A model generated the notes under the pieces. It saw only the letters and a program-made list of their open reading frames with translations. It made no database searches and was not told the origin of the DNA. 62,115 nt of DNA from Verrucomicrobiota bacterium (GTDB taxonomy: Bacteria > Verrucomicrobiota > Verrucomicrobiia > Limisphaerales > SXTU01), in NCBI GenBank assembly GCA_016871445.1, contig VHDH01000009.1:1-62115 (forward strand), written 5' to 3'. This document shows, piece by piece, positions 46,011 to 53,527 of this stretch. Every line of letters begins with the position of its first letter. Positions within the stretch are counted from its first letter, which is position 1. The translations under genes were made by a program, and so were the position numbers.

Positions 46011-47495
46011 TTAGTTGGTTGTCCAGCCAAGTTCATGCAGCGCTTCTTGCGCGTGCATCCGATCATCAAACGGGATGACCGTGTCCTCAAATTCTTGATA
46101 GGTCTCATGACCCTTGCCAGCGATGAGCACGGTGTCGCCGGTGCGCGCAGCGCGCAGCATCTGCCGAATGGCCTGTGCGCGATCGAGTTCCACGCAGAAC
46201 TGGTCAGTACGAATTGCGCGGAAACCCGATTCAATTTGCGCAGCGATGACAGTGGGTGATTCGCGGCGCGGGTTATCGCTCGTGATGAAGGTTTGGTCGG
46301 CAAGCGCTGCAGCAACCTTGCCCATCTTCGCACGCTTCTCGGTATCGCGTGCTCCGCCGCAACCGAAAGCGAGCAGCACTCGGCCGGGCGTAATTTCGCG
46401 GACGGTGCGTAGGACGTGCTGAAGTGCGTCATCAGTGTGCGCGTAATCCACGAACACCGTAAACGGCTGGCCAGCGGCGATGCGCTCGAGACGGCCCGGC
46501 ACGGGGGGCATCGTGCACAGTGCCGCTTGAATCTTCGCGACGGGAATGCGTAGAGCGAGACCTGCACCAATGGCAGCGAGGGCATTGTAAATGTTATGCC
46601 GTCCAATAAGCGGCATAGTCACCGCGAAGCGGCCCGACGGCGTTTCGACAGTAAAGTTCGACTCGTTGTGACCGAGTTGAATCTCGGTCGCGCGGAGTTT
46701 CGCCGCCTCGTCTAAGCCATAGGTGAGTTGCACCTCCGCGCTGGTCTCGCGCGCGAGGCGAGAACCGAACGAGTCGTCAATATTCAGCACTGCCGCGCCG
46801 GGCTTGGTACCGGACTGGATCGAAGTGAAAAGCAGTTTCTTCGCCTCGTAATAACTCTCCATGTCACCATGGAAATCAAGGTGGTCCTGCGTCAGGTTCG
46901 TAAAAATTCCGAGGTCGAAGTCAACGCCTTGGACGCGCCGCTGCGCAAGCGCGTGCGAACTGACTTCCATGACGCAGGCACCGCAACCCGAGCGAACCAT
47001 CTGCGCCATGAAGTATTGGAGGTCGTTTGACTCGGGAGTGGTGCGCTGGGCGGGAAGCACGCGGTCGCCGATCTCGTAACGAATGGTGCCAAGCAGACCA
47101 GTCGGGATGCCGGCGGCTTCGAGAATCTGTTTCACCATGAAGGTCACGGTGGTCTTGCCGTTGGTGCCAGTGACGCCAATAACTTTAAGCTTGCGACTCG
47201 GGTGACCGTGGTAATTCGCTGCTGCGACCGCGAGCGCGGCACGCGCATCAGCGACTTTTACCTTCGTCGCACGTCCAGAGGTGAAGCCATTCCGCTCACA
47301 AATTACGGCAGCCGCGCCCCGGTCGATCGCCATACTTATAAAATCATGCCCATCGTATTTCTCGCCCGGCACGGCGATAAAGACCATGCCCGGCGAAAGG
47401 CGACGGGAGTCAGCGGTTACTCCCGTCACCGATCGCTCGAGCGGGCCTTCCGAACGCAGCATCGGCAGGCCATCGAGAAGTTGTTTCAAAAGCAT
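46011..47495 (-). CDS. murE: UDP-MurNAc-L-Ala-D-Glu--meso-DAP ligase MurE
   Basis: Mur ligase of 494 residues adding the third stem residue. ATP loop GTNGKTT at 110-116, NLTQDHLDFHG near 200-210, and DNPR at 407-410. DNPR is the signature of meso-diaminopimelate-specific MurE rather than lysine-specific MurE. ATG 47495 gives a normal MurE N-terminus; the frame is open to 47744 upstream, but those residues are Arg/Ala-rich and overlap the 102-residue ORF. Confidence 0.97.
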   Translation of the reverse strand: MLLKQLLDGLPMLRSEGPLERSVTGVTADSRRLSPGMVFIAVPGEKYDGHDFISMAIDRGAAAVICERNGFTSGRATKVKVADARAALAVAAANYHGHPSRKLKVIGVTGTNGKTTVTFMVKQILEAAGIPTGLLGTIRYEIGDRVLPAQRTTPESNDLQYFMAQMVRSGCGACVMEVSSHALAQRRVQGVDFDLGIFTNLTQDHLDFHGDMESYYEAKKLLFTSIQSGTKPGAAVLNIDDSFGSRLARETSAEVQLTYGLDEAAKLRATEIQLGHNESNFTVETPSGRFAVTMPLIGRHNIYNALAAIGAGLALRIPVAKIQAALCTMPPVPGRLERIAAGQPFTVFVDYAHTDDALQHVLRTVREITPGRVLLAFGCGGARDTEKRAKMGKVAAALADQTFITSDNPRRESPTVIAAQIESGFRAIRTDQFCVELDRAQAIRQMLRAARTGDTVLIAGKGHETYQEFEDTVIPFDDRMHAQEALHELGWTTN

Positions 47496-47499
47496 GGGT

Positions 47500-47808
47500 T
47501 CAGTCGGTGGTTGATTTCGCCCCGCCTCGCTGGGCGGCCAACTCACTCGATAGGAGGGAGAAGGCCTGAGCAGCGCGCAGCGCACTTCGGCGCACGTCCG
47601 CTCGCGGCGTGCGCGCAACGGACACCGGCACCCAACTCTGCGCCAGCACCAGCGAGCGACCAGGGGCGCGGCGCGGGCGGCCGCCAACCTGAGGTGGCGA
47701 TGATTTGGCTTTAACCTCAGGGCTAGGCTCCTCACGTTGATCACTACCTAGACTAGGAGTTGTCGTAATTGCAGAAGCGGGCGTGGTATTGGTATCAGCG
47801 GCTTTCAT
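47500..47808 (-). CDS. Unknown 102-residue protein between ftsI and murE
   Basis: No family recognised. The ATG at 47808 is 2 bases after the ftsI stop (TGA-tt-ATG) and its stop is 4 bases before the murE ATG, so it fits the operon exactly. The N-terminal half is Thr/Ser/Pro-rich and probably disordered (NTTPASAITTTPSLG). The C-terminal half is basic with a likely helix (DVRRSALRAAQAFSLLSSELAAQRGG). No membrane helix or signal is present. Without it the operon would have a 315-base hole, which supports a real gene. A role with FtsI or MurE is only suggested by position. Confidence 0.6.
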   Translation of the reverse strand: MKAADTNTTPASAITTTPSLGSDQREEPSPEVKAKSSPPQVGGRPRRAPGRSLVLAQSWVPVSVARTPRADVRRSALRAAQAFSLLSSELAAQRGGAKSTTD

Positions 47809-47810
47809 AA

Positions 47811-49943
47811 TCAATTCGTTCGGTTGGTTCTCAGCGGTGCTTGCGCGAGCCCGGTGACGGGTTCGCCCACGGCGGTTTCGGGGCGAATGTTCAGGTGGTT
47901 GGCTGCACGCAAGGCGATGTTTTTGAATGCAGGTGCTGCCACGACGCCGCCGTAATAACCCTTGGATTTCTCGGGCTCATCCACGGCCACGTAGATGAGT
48001 AGCTCCGGGTTGTCCGCCGGGAAAAAACCAATAAACGACGAGAAATACTTGCTATGGCTATACTCGCCATTAACCAACTTCTGGGCCGTCCCAGTCTTAC
48101 CGGCGGCGGTGTAATAACCGAGACGTGCGCCAGCCGCGGTACCATCGGTGGATACGACGCGCTTGAGCGTCTCAACGACCTGCTTGGAGGTTTCAGGCTT
48201 GAAGACTTGCCGCACGATTTGCGGGTGGTTCTTCATAACCACTTTGCCATCGGCATCCTCGAGTCGGTCCACGAGCAGTGGGCGCATGAGCTTGCCGCCA
48301 TTAGCGATCGCCGCCATCGCCATCGCCATCTGAAGCGGCGTCGCGGCGGCGGAGTGGCCGATGGATACGCGCGAGCCAGTGATACCGTCCCACTTCTTTA
48401 GAGGGATGAGTTGTCCACGTGCCTCACCCGGTAACATGACGCCCGTGCGTTCTCCAAAGCCAAAACATGTGAGGTAGTGGAAAAGCCCCGGGTCTCCGAG
48501 CCGCAGGCCAATTTTCGCCGAGCCAATGTTAGACGACTTCATCATCACGTCCTCGACCGAAAGGACGCCGAGTGGGTCGTGGTCACGGAGCGGCCGACCC
48601 TTGTAAAGCCAAGAGCCGCGCTCGCAATCAATCCGCTCGCCAAGCGTGGTTAGCCCCTCGTTCAGGGCTGCGCCGATGGAGACAATCTTAAAAGTCGAGC
48701 CAGGCTCGTAACTGTCCACGATCATGCGGTTCTTGAGCGCAGCGATGGGCGATTTTCCGGGCGCGTTCGGGTCGTAGGTCGGGCGCGATCCCATCGCGAG
48801 GATTTCGCCGGTGCGTGGACGCAGCACAATGGCGGAGGCGCTGGCGGGATTGAACCTCGCCATAATTTCGCCCAACTCAGTTTCGAGGATGTGCTGCATT
48901 GCGGCGTCCAGCGTGAGCACGGCGTTGAGGCCGTCCTGTGCCTCGACTTCCTGCTGGCGGTTCATCACTAACTCGGCGCGGTTGCCGCCGACCTCCATTT
49001 CACGCCAGCCACGCCTGCCGCTGAGATGTTCGTTAAGGGTGCGCTCTAGGCCGTCTAGGCCAATAGCCAGCGTGACCGCCTCACCGGTCATTGCGTTGGT
49101 GCGCGTGACGGGCCCCATGAAGCCAAGCACATGCGCGGCGAGGGACTGATTCGGGTAAATGCGGATCTGATCGTCTACAGGATCGCTGTTGATGGCCTTG
49201 GCACGCAACTCGCGGTAAAAGGCGCGCTCCCTGCGCGGGAGCTTCCTCTCATCTACGCCAAAGCTAAGCTTGGCCATCGTCGAGGCAATTTCCTGCCACT
49301 GTTCGAGCGGCACTTTGCGTGCGAGCACAACATGGCGATTCGTCGAGATAACGAATTGGTTGGTGACGACGACATGGCTGTTCGAGAGGACTAGCGGCGA
49401 ATTGGTCGCGACGGCTGCGTAATTGGTTGTGACCACGCCGTGGTGTATGGCGATGAAGCGGTTCGTGTGCAGGACGCCACGCGGCGCGGTCACGAAGCCA
49501 TCCACGACAACAATATGGCGGTTGGTGAGCAACACACCGTCGAGGGAGGCGACTGGGTTGGTGCGGACAGTGATTTGCGGAAGAAGGCGTTTGTGCAAGT
49601 CCGCCTCGGATAAGTTGAGAGTCGGCGCAAGCGCACGGGCAATTTCAGCCTGCCGATCACCGATCAGCACCGGATCAGCAAAGACGGTTTTCACCGGACG
49701 GCTGGTGGCAAGGAGGCTGCCGCGCGCGTCACGGATATCGCCACGCCGGGGTTCGAGCGTACGGGTCTGGCGGACTTGAGCGGTGGCCTTAGCTTTAAGG
49801 GCTTCGTGCTGCAAGACCTGCAAGTCCACAAGCCGGTAACCAAGGCCGCAAAAAGCGACAAACAAAAGGAAGCCCATCAGCACCAGCCGGCGGTTTTGAA
49901 ACGGCTGGAGCGTAGCGTCCTGGTCTGTCACTGGGGCGCGCAT
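47811..49943 (-). CDS. ftsI: Septal peptidoglycan transpeptidase FtsI (PBP3-like)
   Basis: Class B penicillin-binding protein of 710 residues, longer than the usual 580-650. It has a membrane helix at 20-37, a pedestal domain from RTLEPRRGDIRDARGSLLA, and a transpeptidase domain with STFK (416-419, catalytic Ser416), SSN (470-472) and KTG (616-618). Residues about 127-206 are an extra, repetitive Thr-Asn-rich insertion in the pedestal (see findings). No PASTA domain. It cross-links septal peptidoglycan with FtsW. Its ATG overlaps the stop of the 21-residue ORF (TGATG). Confidence 0.95.
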   Translation of the reverse strand: MRAPVTDQDATLQPFQNRRLVLMGFLLFVAFCGLGYRLVDLQVLQHEALKAKATAQVRQTRTLEPRRGDIRDARGSLLATSRPVKTVFADPVLIGDRQAEIARALAPTLNLSEADLHKRLLPQITVRTNPVASLDGVLLTNRHIVVVDGFVTAPRGVLHTNRFIAIHHGVVTTNYAAVATNSPLVLSNSHVVVTNQFVISTNRHVVLARKVPLEQWQEIASTMAKLSFGVDERKLPRRERAFYRELRAKAINSDPVDDQIRIYPNQSLAAHVLGFMGPVTRTNAMTGEAVTLAIGLDGLERTLNEHLSGRRGWREMEVGGNRAELVMNRQQEVEAQDGLNAVLTLDAAMQHILETELGEIMARFNPASASAIVLRPRTGEILAMGSRPTYDPNAPGKSPIAALKNRMIVDSYEPGSTFKIVSIGAALNEGLTTLGERIDCERGSWLYKGRPLRDHDPLGVLSVEDVMMKSSNIGSAKIGLRLGDPGLFHYLTCFGFGERTGVMLPGEARGQLIPLKKWDGITGSRVSIGHSAAATPLQMAMAMAAIANGGKLMRPLLVDRLEDADGKVVMKNHPQIVRQVFKPETSKQVVETLKRVVSTDGTAAGARLGYYTAAGKTGTAQKLVNGEYSHSKYFSSFIGFFPADNPELLIYVAVDEPEKSKGYYGGVVAAPAFKNIALRAANHLNIRPETAVGEPVTGLAQAPLRTNRTN

Positions 49944-50008
49944 CAGGCGGCGAAGCTCATTTCAAACTCGGACTCTTCGTCGTCGTGGCGGATGATGGTG
50001 GTGTTCAT
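49943..50008 (-). CDS. Candidate 21-residue acidic peptide ORF coupled to ftsI
   Basis: ATG at 50008, stop TGA at 49943-49945 sharing a base with the ftsI ATG (TGATG). The peptide begins MNTTIIRHDD, has an acidic centre (DDEESEFE) and ends MSFAA. About 17 of the 21 codons end in G or C, like the real genes around it. It begins 20 bases after the ftsL stop. It could be a functional micropeptide or a leader that couples ftsI translation. No Shine-Dalgarno seen. Confidence 0.5.
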   Translation of the reverse strand: MNTTIIRHDDEESEFEMSFAA

Positions 50009-50028
50009 GGTGTGTTTATGGGTTTGGT

Positions 50029-50466
50029 TCAGCGTTTTCTGGCCGAGGACGGCAATGGCTTGGTGGCGAAAGCGAGGTAGTTTTTGTCGGCCGGCAAGGA
50101 CGTCGCAGTCACAACCGGCAAAGGAGCGTTACGCGGTGCGTTGCGCACAACCGAACCTTCGACCAGTGTGAGAATCTGGTCGGGCGTGGGAACGGCAAGG
50201 CCGAGCTTCAACTCCCTCACGCGCGCGTCGAGGTAAGGTAGCGAGTGGAGCATCGCCATCTGCTGGCGACGCATTTCATTCTCGCGCTTGAGGTTGGCGA
50301 GTTTCTTTTCGAGCTGCTCGGTTTTTACACCGAGCGAGTAAATCTGCCGCTTCTGCCAGACGTAGCAGACCGCGAGGGAGCCGATGACCGAGCAGATGAA
50401 GAAAGCCTTCACCGCCGGCCCAAAGCGTACGCCGCCACCCGAACTATTCTTGCGATTCTTCGCCAT
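50029..50466 (-). CDS. ftsL: FtsL-like cell division protein
   Basis: A 145-residue bitopic protein: a basic N-terminus (MAKNRKNSS), one membrane helix (AFFICSVIGSLAVCYVW), a leucine-zipper-like coiled coil (about 45-75, LGVKTEQLEKKLANLKREN), then a short extracytoplasmic tail. This architecture and the position between rsmH and ftsI identify FtsL, which recruits the septal synthase with FtsB and FtsQ. Sequence similarity alone would be weak, as is usual for FtsL. ATG 50466 is preferred over the TTG two codons earlier. The 121-base gap toward rsmH shows no gene. Confidence 0.75.
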   Translation of the reverse strand: MAKNRKNSSGGGVRFGPAVKAFFICSVIGSLAVCYVWQKRQIYSLGVKTEQLEKKLANLKRENEMRRQQMAMLHSLPYLDARVRELKLGLAVPTPDQILTLVEGSVVRNAPRNAPLPVVTATSLPADKNYLAFATKPLPSSARKR

Positions 50467-50587
50467 AATCAATGTGGTGGTGATGTTTGGTGCGTGACCC
50501 GGCTCAGCCGCAGCTTTTGCCTTTCATGCACCACGCGCCACTCACCGAATTTTTGTTTCGCTACCGCTCGTCACCAATTCGTTCTGT

Positions 50588-51520
50588 TCACGCCTTCTCG
50601 AACACCCGCAGTTGCGCGCTACGCGCCCGAGGGTTTGCCGCGACTTCTGCGTCGCCGGCGCAAATTGCCTTTCGCGTCACCAAGCGCAGCACCGGCGTTC
50701 GCGGCTGCCGCAGCTCTGGTACGTCCACTTCGCCTGGCGCAACGTAATCCCGCGCCTGCTCGCGCCCGAATTCCTTCACCACGCGGTCTTCGAGCGAGTG
50801 AAACGTGATCACTGCAAGCCGTCCGCCGGGCTTGAGCAATTGCACCGCGCCCGCTAACCCACGCCGCAGCGAGCCGATCTCGTCGTTTACCGCGATGCGC
50901 AGCGCCTGAAACACGCGCGTGGCCGGGTGCACCTTGCGCCCACGGCGCGGAGCGATTCGTTCAATCAACTCCGCAAGCTGCCGTGTCGTATCAAACCGTT
51001 GCACTCGCCGATCGTGCTCAATCGCCCGCGCTATCCGCCGCGCATCAGTCTCGTCACCGTTGTCTCGAAAAATCTTCGCCAACTCTTCAACGCTCGCGGA
51101 GTTGACCAACGCCGCCGCTGTCAGCACCTGTCGCGCATCCATCCGCATGTCCAGCGGGCCATCCTGCTGGAAACTGAACCCGCGTTCCGCCCGGTCCAGT
51201 TGCGGCGAACTCACGCCCAAATCCAGTAGCACGCTGTCGCAGCTACCCGTCGGCACCCAGTCCGTCAGTTCCGCAAAGTTTCCGCGCCGCAACTCGAACC
51301 GGCTCATGAACTCCGCCGCCAGCCGCTCACGCGTCGCCTCAAGGGCGTCGCCATCGCGATCGCAACCAAAGAGCCATCCAGTCGGTGCGCTGGCCCGCAG
51401 CAGCGCCGCCGCGTGCCCACCCGAACCCAGCGTCCCGTCGGCGTAAGTCCCGCCCGGTTTCGGACCGAGCGCGGCCAGCACTTCCTCCACCATCACTGGG
51501 TTGTGGATGAAGCTGGTCAC
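50588..51520 (-). CDS. rsmH: 16S rRNA (cytosine1402-N4)-methyltransferase RsmH (MraW)
   Basis: A 310-residue SAM methyltransferase modifying C1402 of 16S rRNA. It begins FIHNPVMVEEVL, with motif I as YADGTLGSGGHAAALL, then DSVLLDLGVSSPQLDRAERGFSF in two adjoining blocks and LAVITFHSLEDRVVKEF. The start codon is GTG. It is the second conventional gene of the dcw cluster, 22 bases after the 41-residue ORF. Confidence 0.97.
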   Translation of the reverse strand: MTSFIHNPVMVEEVLAALGPKPGGTYADGTLGSGGHAAALLRASAPTGWLFGCDRDGDALEATRERLAAEFMSRFELRRGNFAELTDWVPTGSCDSVLLDLGVSSPQLDRAERGFSFQQDGPLDMRMDARQVLTAAALVNSASVEELAKIFRDNGDETDARRIARAIEHDRRVQRFDTTRQLAELIERIAPRRGRKVHPATRVFQALRIAVNDEIGSLRRGLAGAVQLLKPGGRLAVITFHSLEDRVVKEFGREQARDYVAPGEVDVPELRQPRTPVLRLVTRKAICAGDAEVAANPRARSAQLRVFEKA

Positions 51521-51542
51521 GTTTCATGGGCTGCTGACGCCG

Positions 51543-51668
51543 TTAAGAATTACCGCCAGGGCAAGTATTAAAATTCAGCACGACTTCAGCCGGCGTCGCC
51601 CTTGTCACGAGCTTGTTAATCAAGTTCATGAGGCCCTTGCAGGTGTTGAGAAGTTTCGAGAAACCCAT
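51543..51668 (-). CDS. Unknown 41-residue protein between mraZ and rsmH
   Basis: The ATG at 51668 is 2 bases after the mraZ stop (TAG-gc-ATG), and the ORF ends 22 bases before rsmH. The product starts MGFSKLLNTCKG, has an amphipathic, basic helix (CKGLMNLINKLVTRA) and ends FNTCPGGNS. It contains two cysteines. The coupling arrangement and the helix argue for a real small protein, perhaps membrane-surface binding; no homolog is known to me. The frame continues upstream inside mraZ, so the ATG choice rests on the coupling geometry. Confidence 0.5.
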   Translation of the reverse strand: MGFSKLLNTCKGLMNLINKLVTRATPAEVVLNFNTCPGGNS

Positions 51669-51670
51669 GC

Positions 51671-52132
51671 CTAAATTAGTTTGATGGCATCGGGACGCGC
51701 CACTTCGTCGGTGACCTGGGTGTCCGCATAATGCTCCGGGTTCCAAATCTGAAAACGGTCGAACAGGCCGACCAATATCACCTTCTTGCCAAGGCCTGCC
51801 TTCGACGCCAGTTTCTCCGGCAGACAAATGCGCCCCGCCGAATCTAGCGACAGGTCATCACAGTCAGCGCCCAGCAGGCGGCGGAGGGTTTCCGCCTTGG
51901 GATCGCTGAACGACATGCCTTCTAGTTTCTCTTCCAGCTTTCGAGCCGTGGCCGGCGGCAAAACAAGCAAGCAAGGATGGCGCTGGCCCTCGGCCTTCCA
52001 AAAATGCACCGACAATTCGACTGCTTCGACTGGACGCCATTTTGCCGGGATTTGCACCCGCCGCTTGTCGTCCACGCCGAAATCGTATTCACCCTTGAAG
52101 GCGATGCGAACGTTGCCAGTTGTTAGAGACAT
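51671..52132 (-). CDS. mraZ: Transcriptional regulator MraZ
   Basis: A 153-residue MraZ/SpoVT-AbrB double-domain protein. The two halves each carry the DNA-binding pattern: GEYDFGVDDKRRVQIPAKWR near the start and LDSAGRICLPEKLASKAGL around residue 95. MraZ forms a ring and represses or activates its own dcw operon by binding repeats in front of mraZ, which are visible here at 52171-52216. It is the first gene of the dcw cluster. Confidence 0.96.
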   Translation of the reverse strand: MSLTTGNVRIAFKGEYDFGVDDKRRVQIPAKWRPVEAVELSVHFWKAEGQRHPCLLVLPPATARKLEEKLEGMSFSDPKAETLRRLLGADCDDLSLDSAGRICLPEKLASKAGLGKKVILVGLFDRFQIWNPEHYADTQVTDEVARPDAIKLI

Positions 52133-52453
52133 AAACCGAACTGTGAATCCGCCGGATTAACCGAATATTAACCCATAACGACCCACAGCGCTCCACTTTT
52201 TGACACTAACCCCCACAACAGTCAACAACTATCACACACATATTTTTGATTTTTTACTCATCAAAATTGAGGGTTTTTTCTGATCTATCCTCGGATGAAG
52301 CCCCAGAATGGAAAACAGACTATGCCTTCAGGGCGATTATAAAAACTGTATCGTTATAAATCACAATATTAAGTCAAATTTAGGCATAATTACGCCTTTA
52401 CCCATTCAGGTTTGCCTTTTTTGACTCCCCTCACTTTTGCCCCACCGGACCCT
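52133..52453. other. AT-rich divergent intergenic region between mraZ and queA
   Basis: This 321-base stretch is clearly richer in A and T than the genes around it and holds the divergent promoters for the dcw operon and queA. Apart from the MraZ boxes it contains a near-palindrome AGGCATAATTACGCCT (52382-52397, one mismatched pair), about 60 bases before queA, which could be a protein-binding site. No gene or RNA was recognised. A TTG at 52412 is an alternative queA start. Confidence 0.7.
52171..52216 (-). promoter_or_regulatory. MraZ operator: five 10-bp-phased boxes
   Basis: Read on the minus strand, boxes start every 10 bases: GTGGGG (52216), GTGTCA (52206), GTGGAG (52196), GTGGGT (52186) and ATGGGT (52176), each followed by a 4-base spacer. 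Three are strong and two degenerate. Known MraZ sites are direct repeats of a GTGGG-like box one helical turn apart. The array is 39 bases upstream of the mraZ ATG. No convincing -35/-10 pair stands out, although a TTGACT lies just upstream (52220-52225). Confidence 0.8.
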
Positions 52454-53527
52454 GTGCACACGACTGACTTCGACTATACGCTTCCGCCGGAACTAATCGC
52501 GCAATCGCCTGCCCCAACACGCGACAGTTCGCGACTGCTCGTACTGCACCGCACTAAATTACCCATCGAGCATCGGCAATTCCGCGACCTTTTAAACTAT
52601 CTACGCGCGGGCGATGTGCTTGTGTTTAATAACTCGCGAGTGCTGCGCGCACGCCTGCGCGGCTGCAAGCCCACCACAGGCGGACAAATCGAATTGCTGC
52701 TCGCGGAGGAGGTCGTGACCAACGAGTGGTGGACCATGTTGCGCCCTGGCAAACGCGTGCGGGCAGGAACTGAGGTTCAACTGTTAACCAACGCGGGCAA
52801 CGCCTCTCTCGTGCGCGCAGTTGTCTTAGCGAAGAACGATGAAGGCCACTGTCGCGTGAACTTCAAGGGCACGGCTAACATCATGGATGAGCTAGACGCT
52901 CTCGGGGAAATTCCACTGCCGCCTTACATTGAACGCTCCGCCGGGACCGACGACAACACGCGCTACCAAACCGTCTTTGCGCAACCAACTGGTTCCGTAG
53001 CCGCGCCGACGGCAGGACTTCACTTTACTCCAGAACTGCTCGACGTGCTCCGCGCGCGAGGCGTGCACATCCGCTTCGTCACTTTGCATGTCGGCCTCGG
53101 AACGTTTGCGCCGGTGAAAGCGAAAAACCTCACCGACCACGTGATGCATGAGGAGCGCTTTGAGTTACCCTCCGACACCGCGGACGCAATTAACGCTGCA
53201 AAACTTGAGGGCCGCCGCGTCATCGCCGTTGGCACCACCACCATGCGCGTGCTTGAAAGCGTGGTGCAACCTTCAGCTTTCAACTTTCAACTTTCCGCTT
53301 TTCGAGGCCGCACTCGCATTTTCATCCATCCGCCGTATCACTTTCGGGTCGTGGATGCACTGCTCACCAATTTTCATTTGCCGCAATCCACTTTGCTAAT
53401 GCTCGTGAGCGCGTTCGCCGGGCCCGGCGAGTTGCATGGCCGAGAATTGGTGCTAGCTGCCTATGCTGAAGCCGTGCGCAAACGCTACCGCTTTTTCAGC
53501 TACGGAGATGCGATGCTAATTCTATGA
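52454..53527 (+). CDS. queA: S-adenosylmethionine:tRNA ribosyltransferase-isomerase QueA
   Basis: Makes epoxyqueuosine in tRNA by transferring the ribosyl part of SAM to the 7-deazaguanine base. Family blocks are DFDYTLPPELIAQ, DVLVFNNSRVLRARL, GSVAAPTAGLHFT and VVDALLTNFHLPQSTLLMLVSAFAG (in two parts). GTG 52454 is chosen because it places DFDY at the N-terminus as in homologs; a TTG at 52412 would add 14 residues. Near residue 275, a stretch SAFNFQLSAF is encoded by a short repeat tract (53271-53303). The stop overlaps the next ATG (ATGA). Confidence 0.95.
   Translation: MHTTDFDYTLPPELIAQSPAPTRDSSRLLVLHRTKLPIEHRQFRDLLNYLRAGDVLVFNNSRVLRARLRGCKPTTGGQIELLLAEEVVTNEWWTMLRPGKRVRAGTEVQLLTNAGNASLVRAVVLAKNDEGHCRVNFKGTANIMDELDALGEIPLPPYIERSAGTDDNTRYQTVFAQPTGSVAAPTAGLHFTPELLDVLRARGVHIRFVTLHVGLGTFAPVKAKNLTDHVMHEERFELPSDTADAINAAKLEGRRVIAVGTTTMRVLESVVQPSAFNFQLSAFRGRTRIFIHPPYHFRVVDALLTNFHLPQSTLLMLVSAFAGPGELHGRELVLAAYAEAVRKRYRFFSYGDAMLIL

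Noticed and set aside
47496-47744. N-terminal extension of MurE to 47744
   Set aside because: The added residues are Arg/Ala-rich, match nothing in MurE and lie in a different frame over the 102-residue ORF. ATG 47495 gives the normal start.
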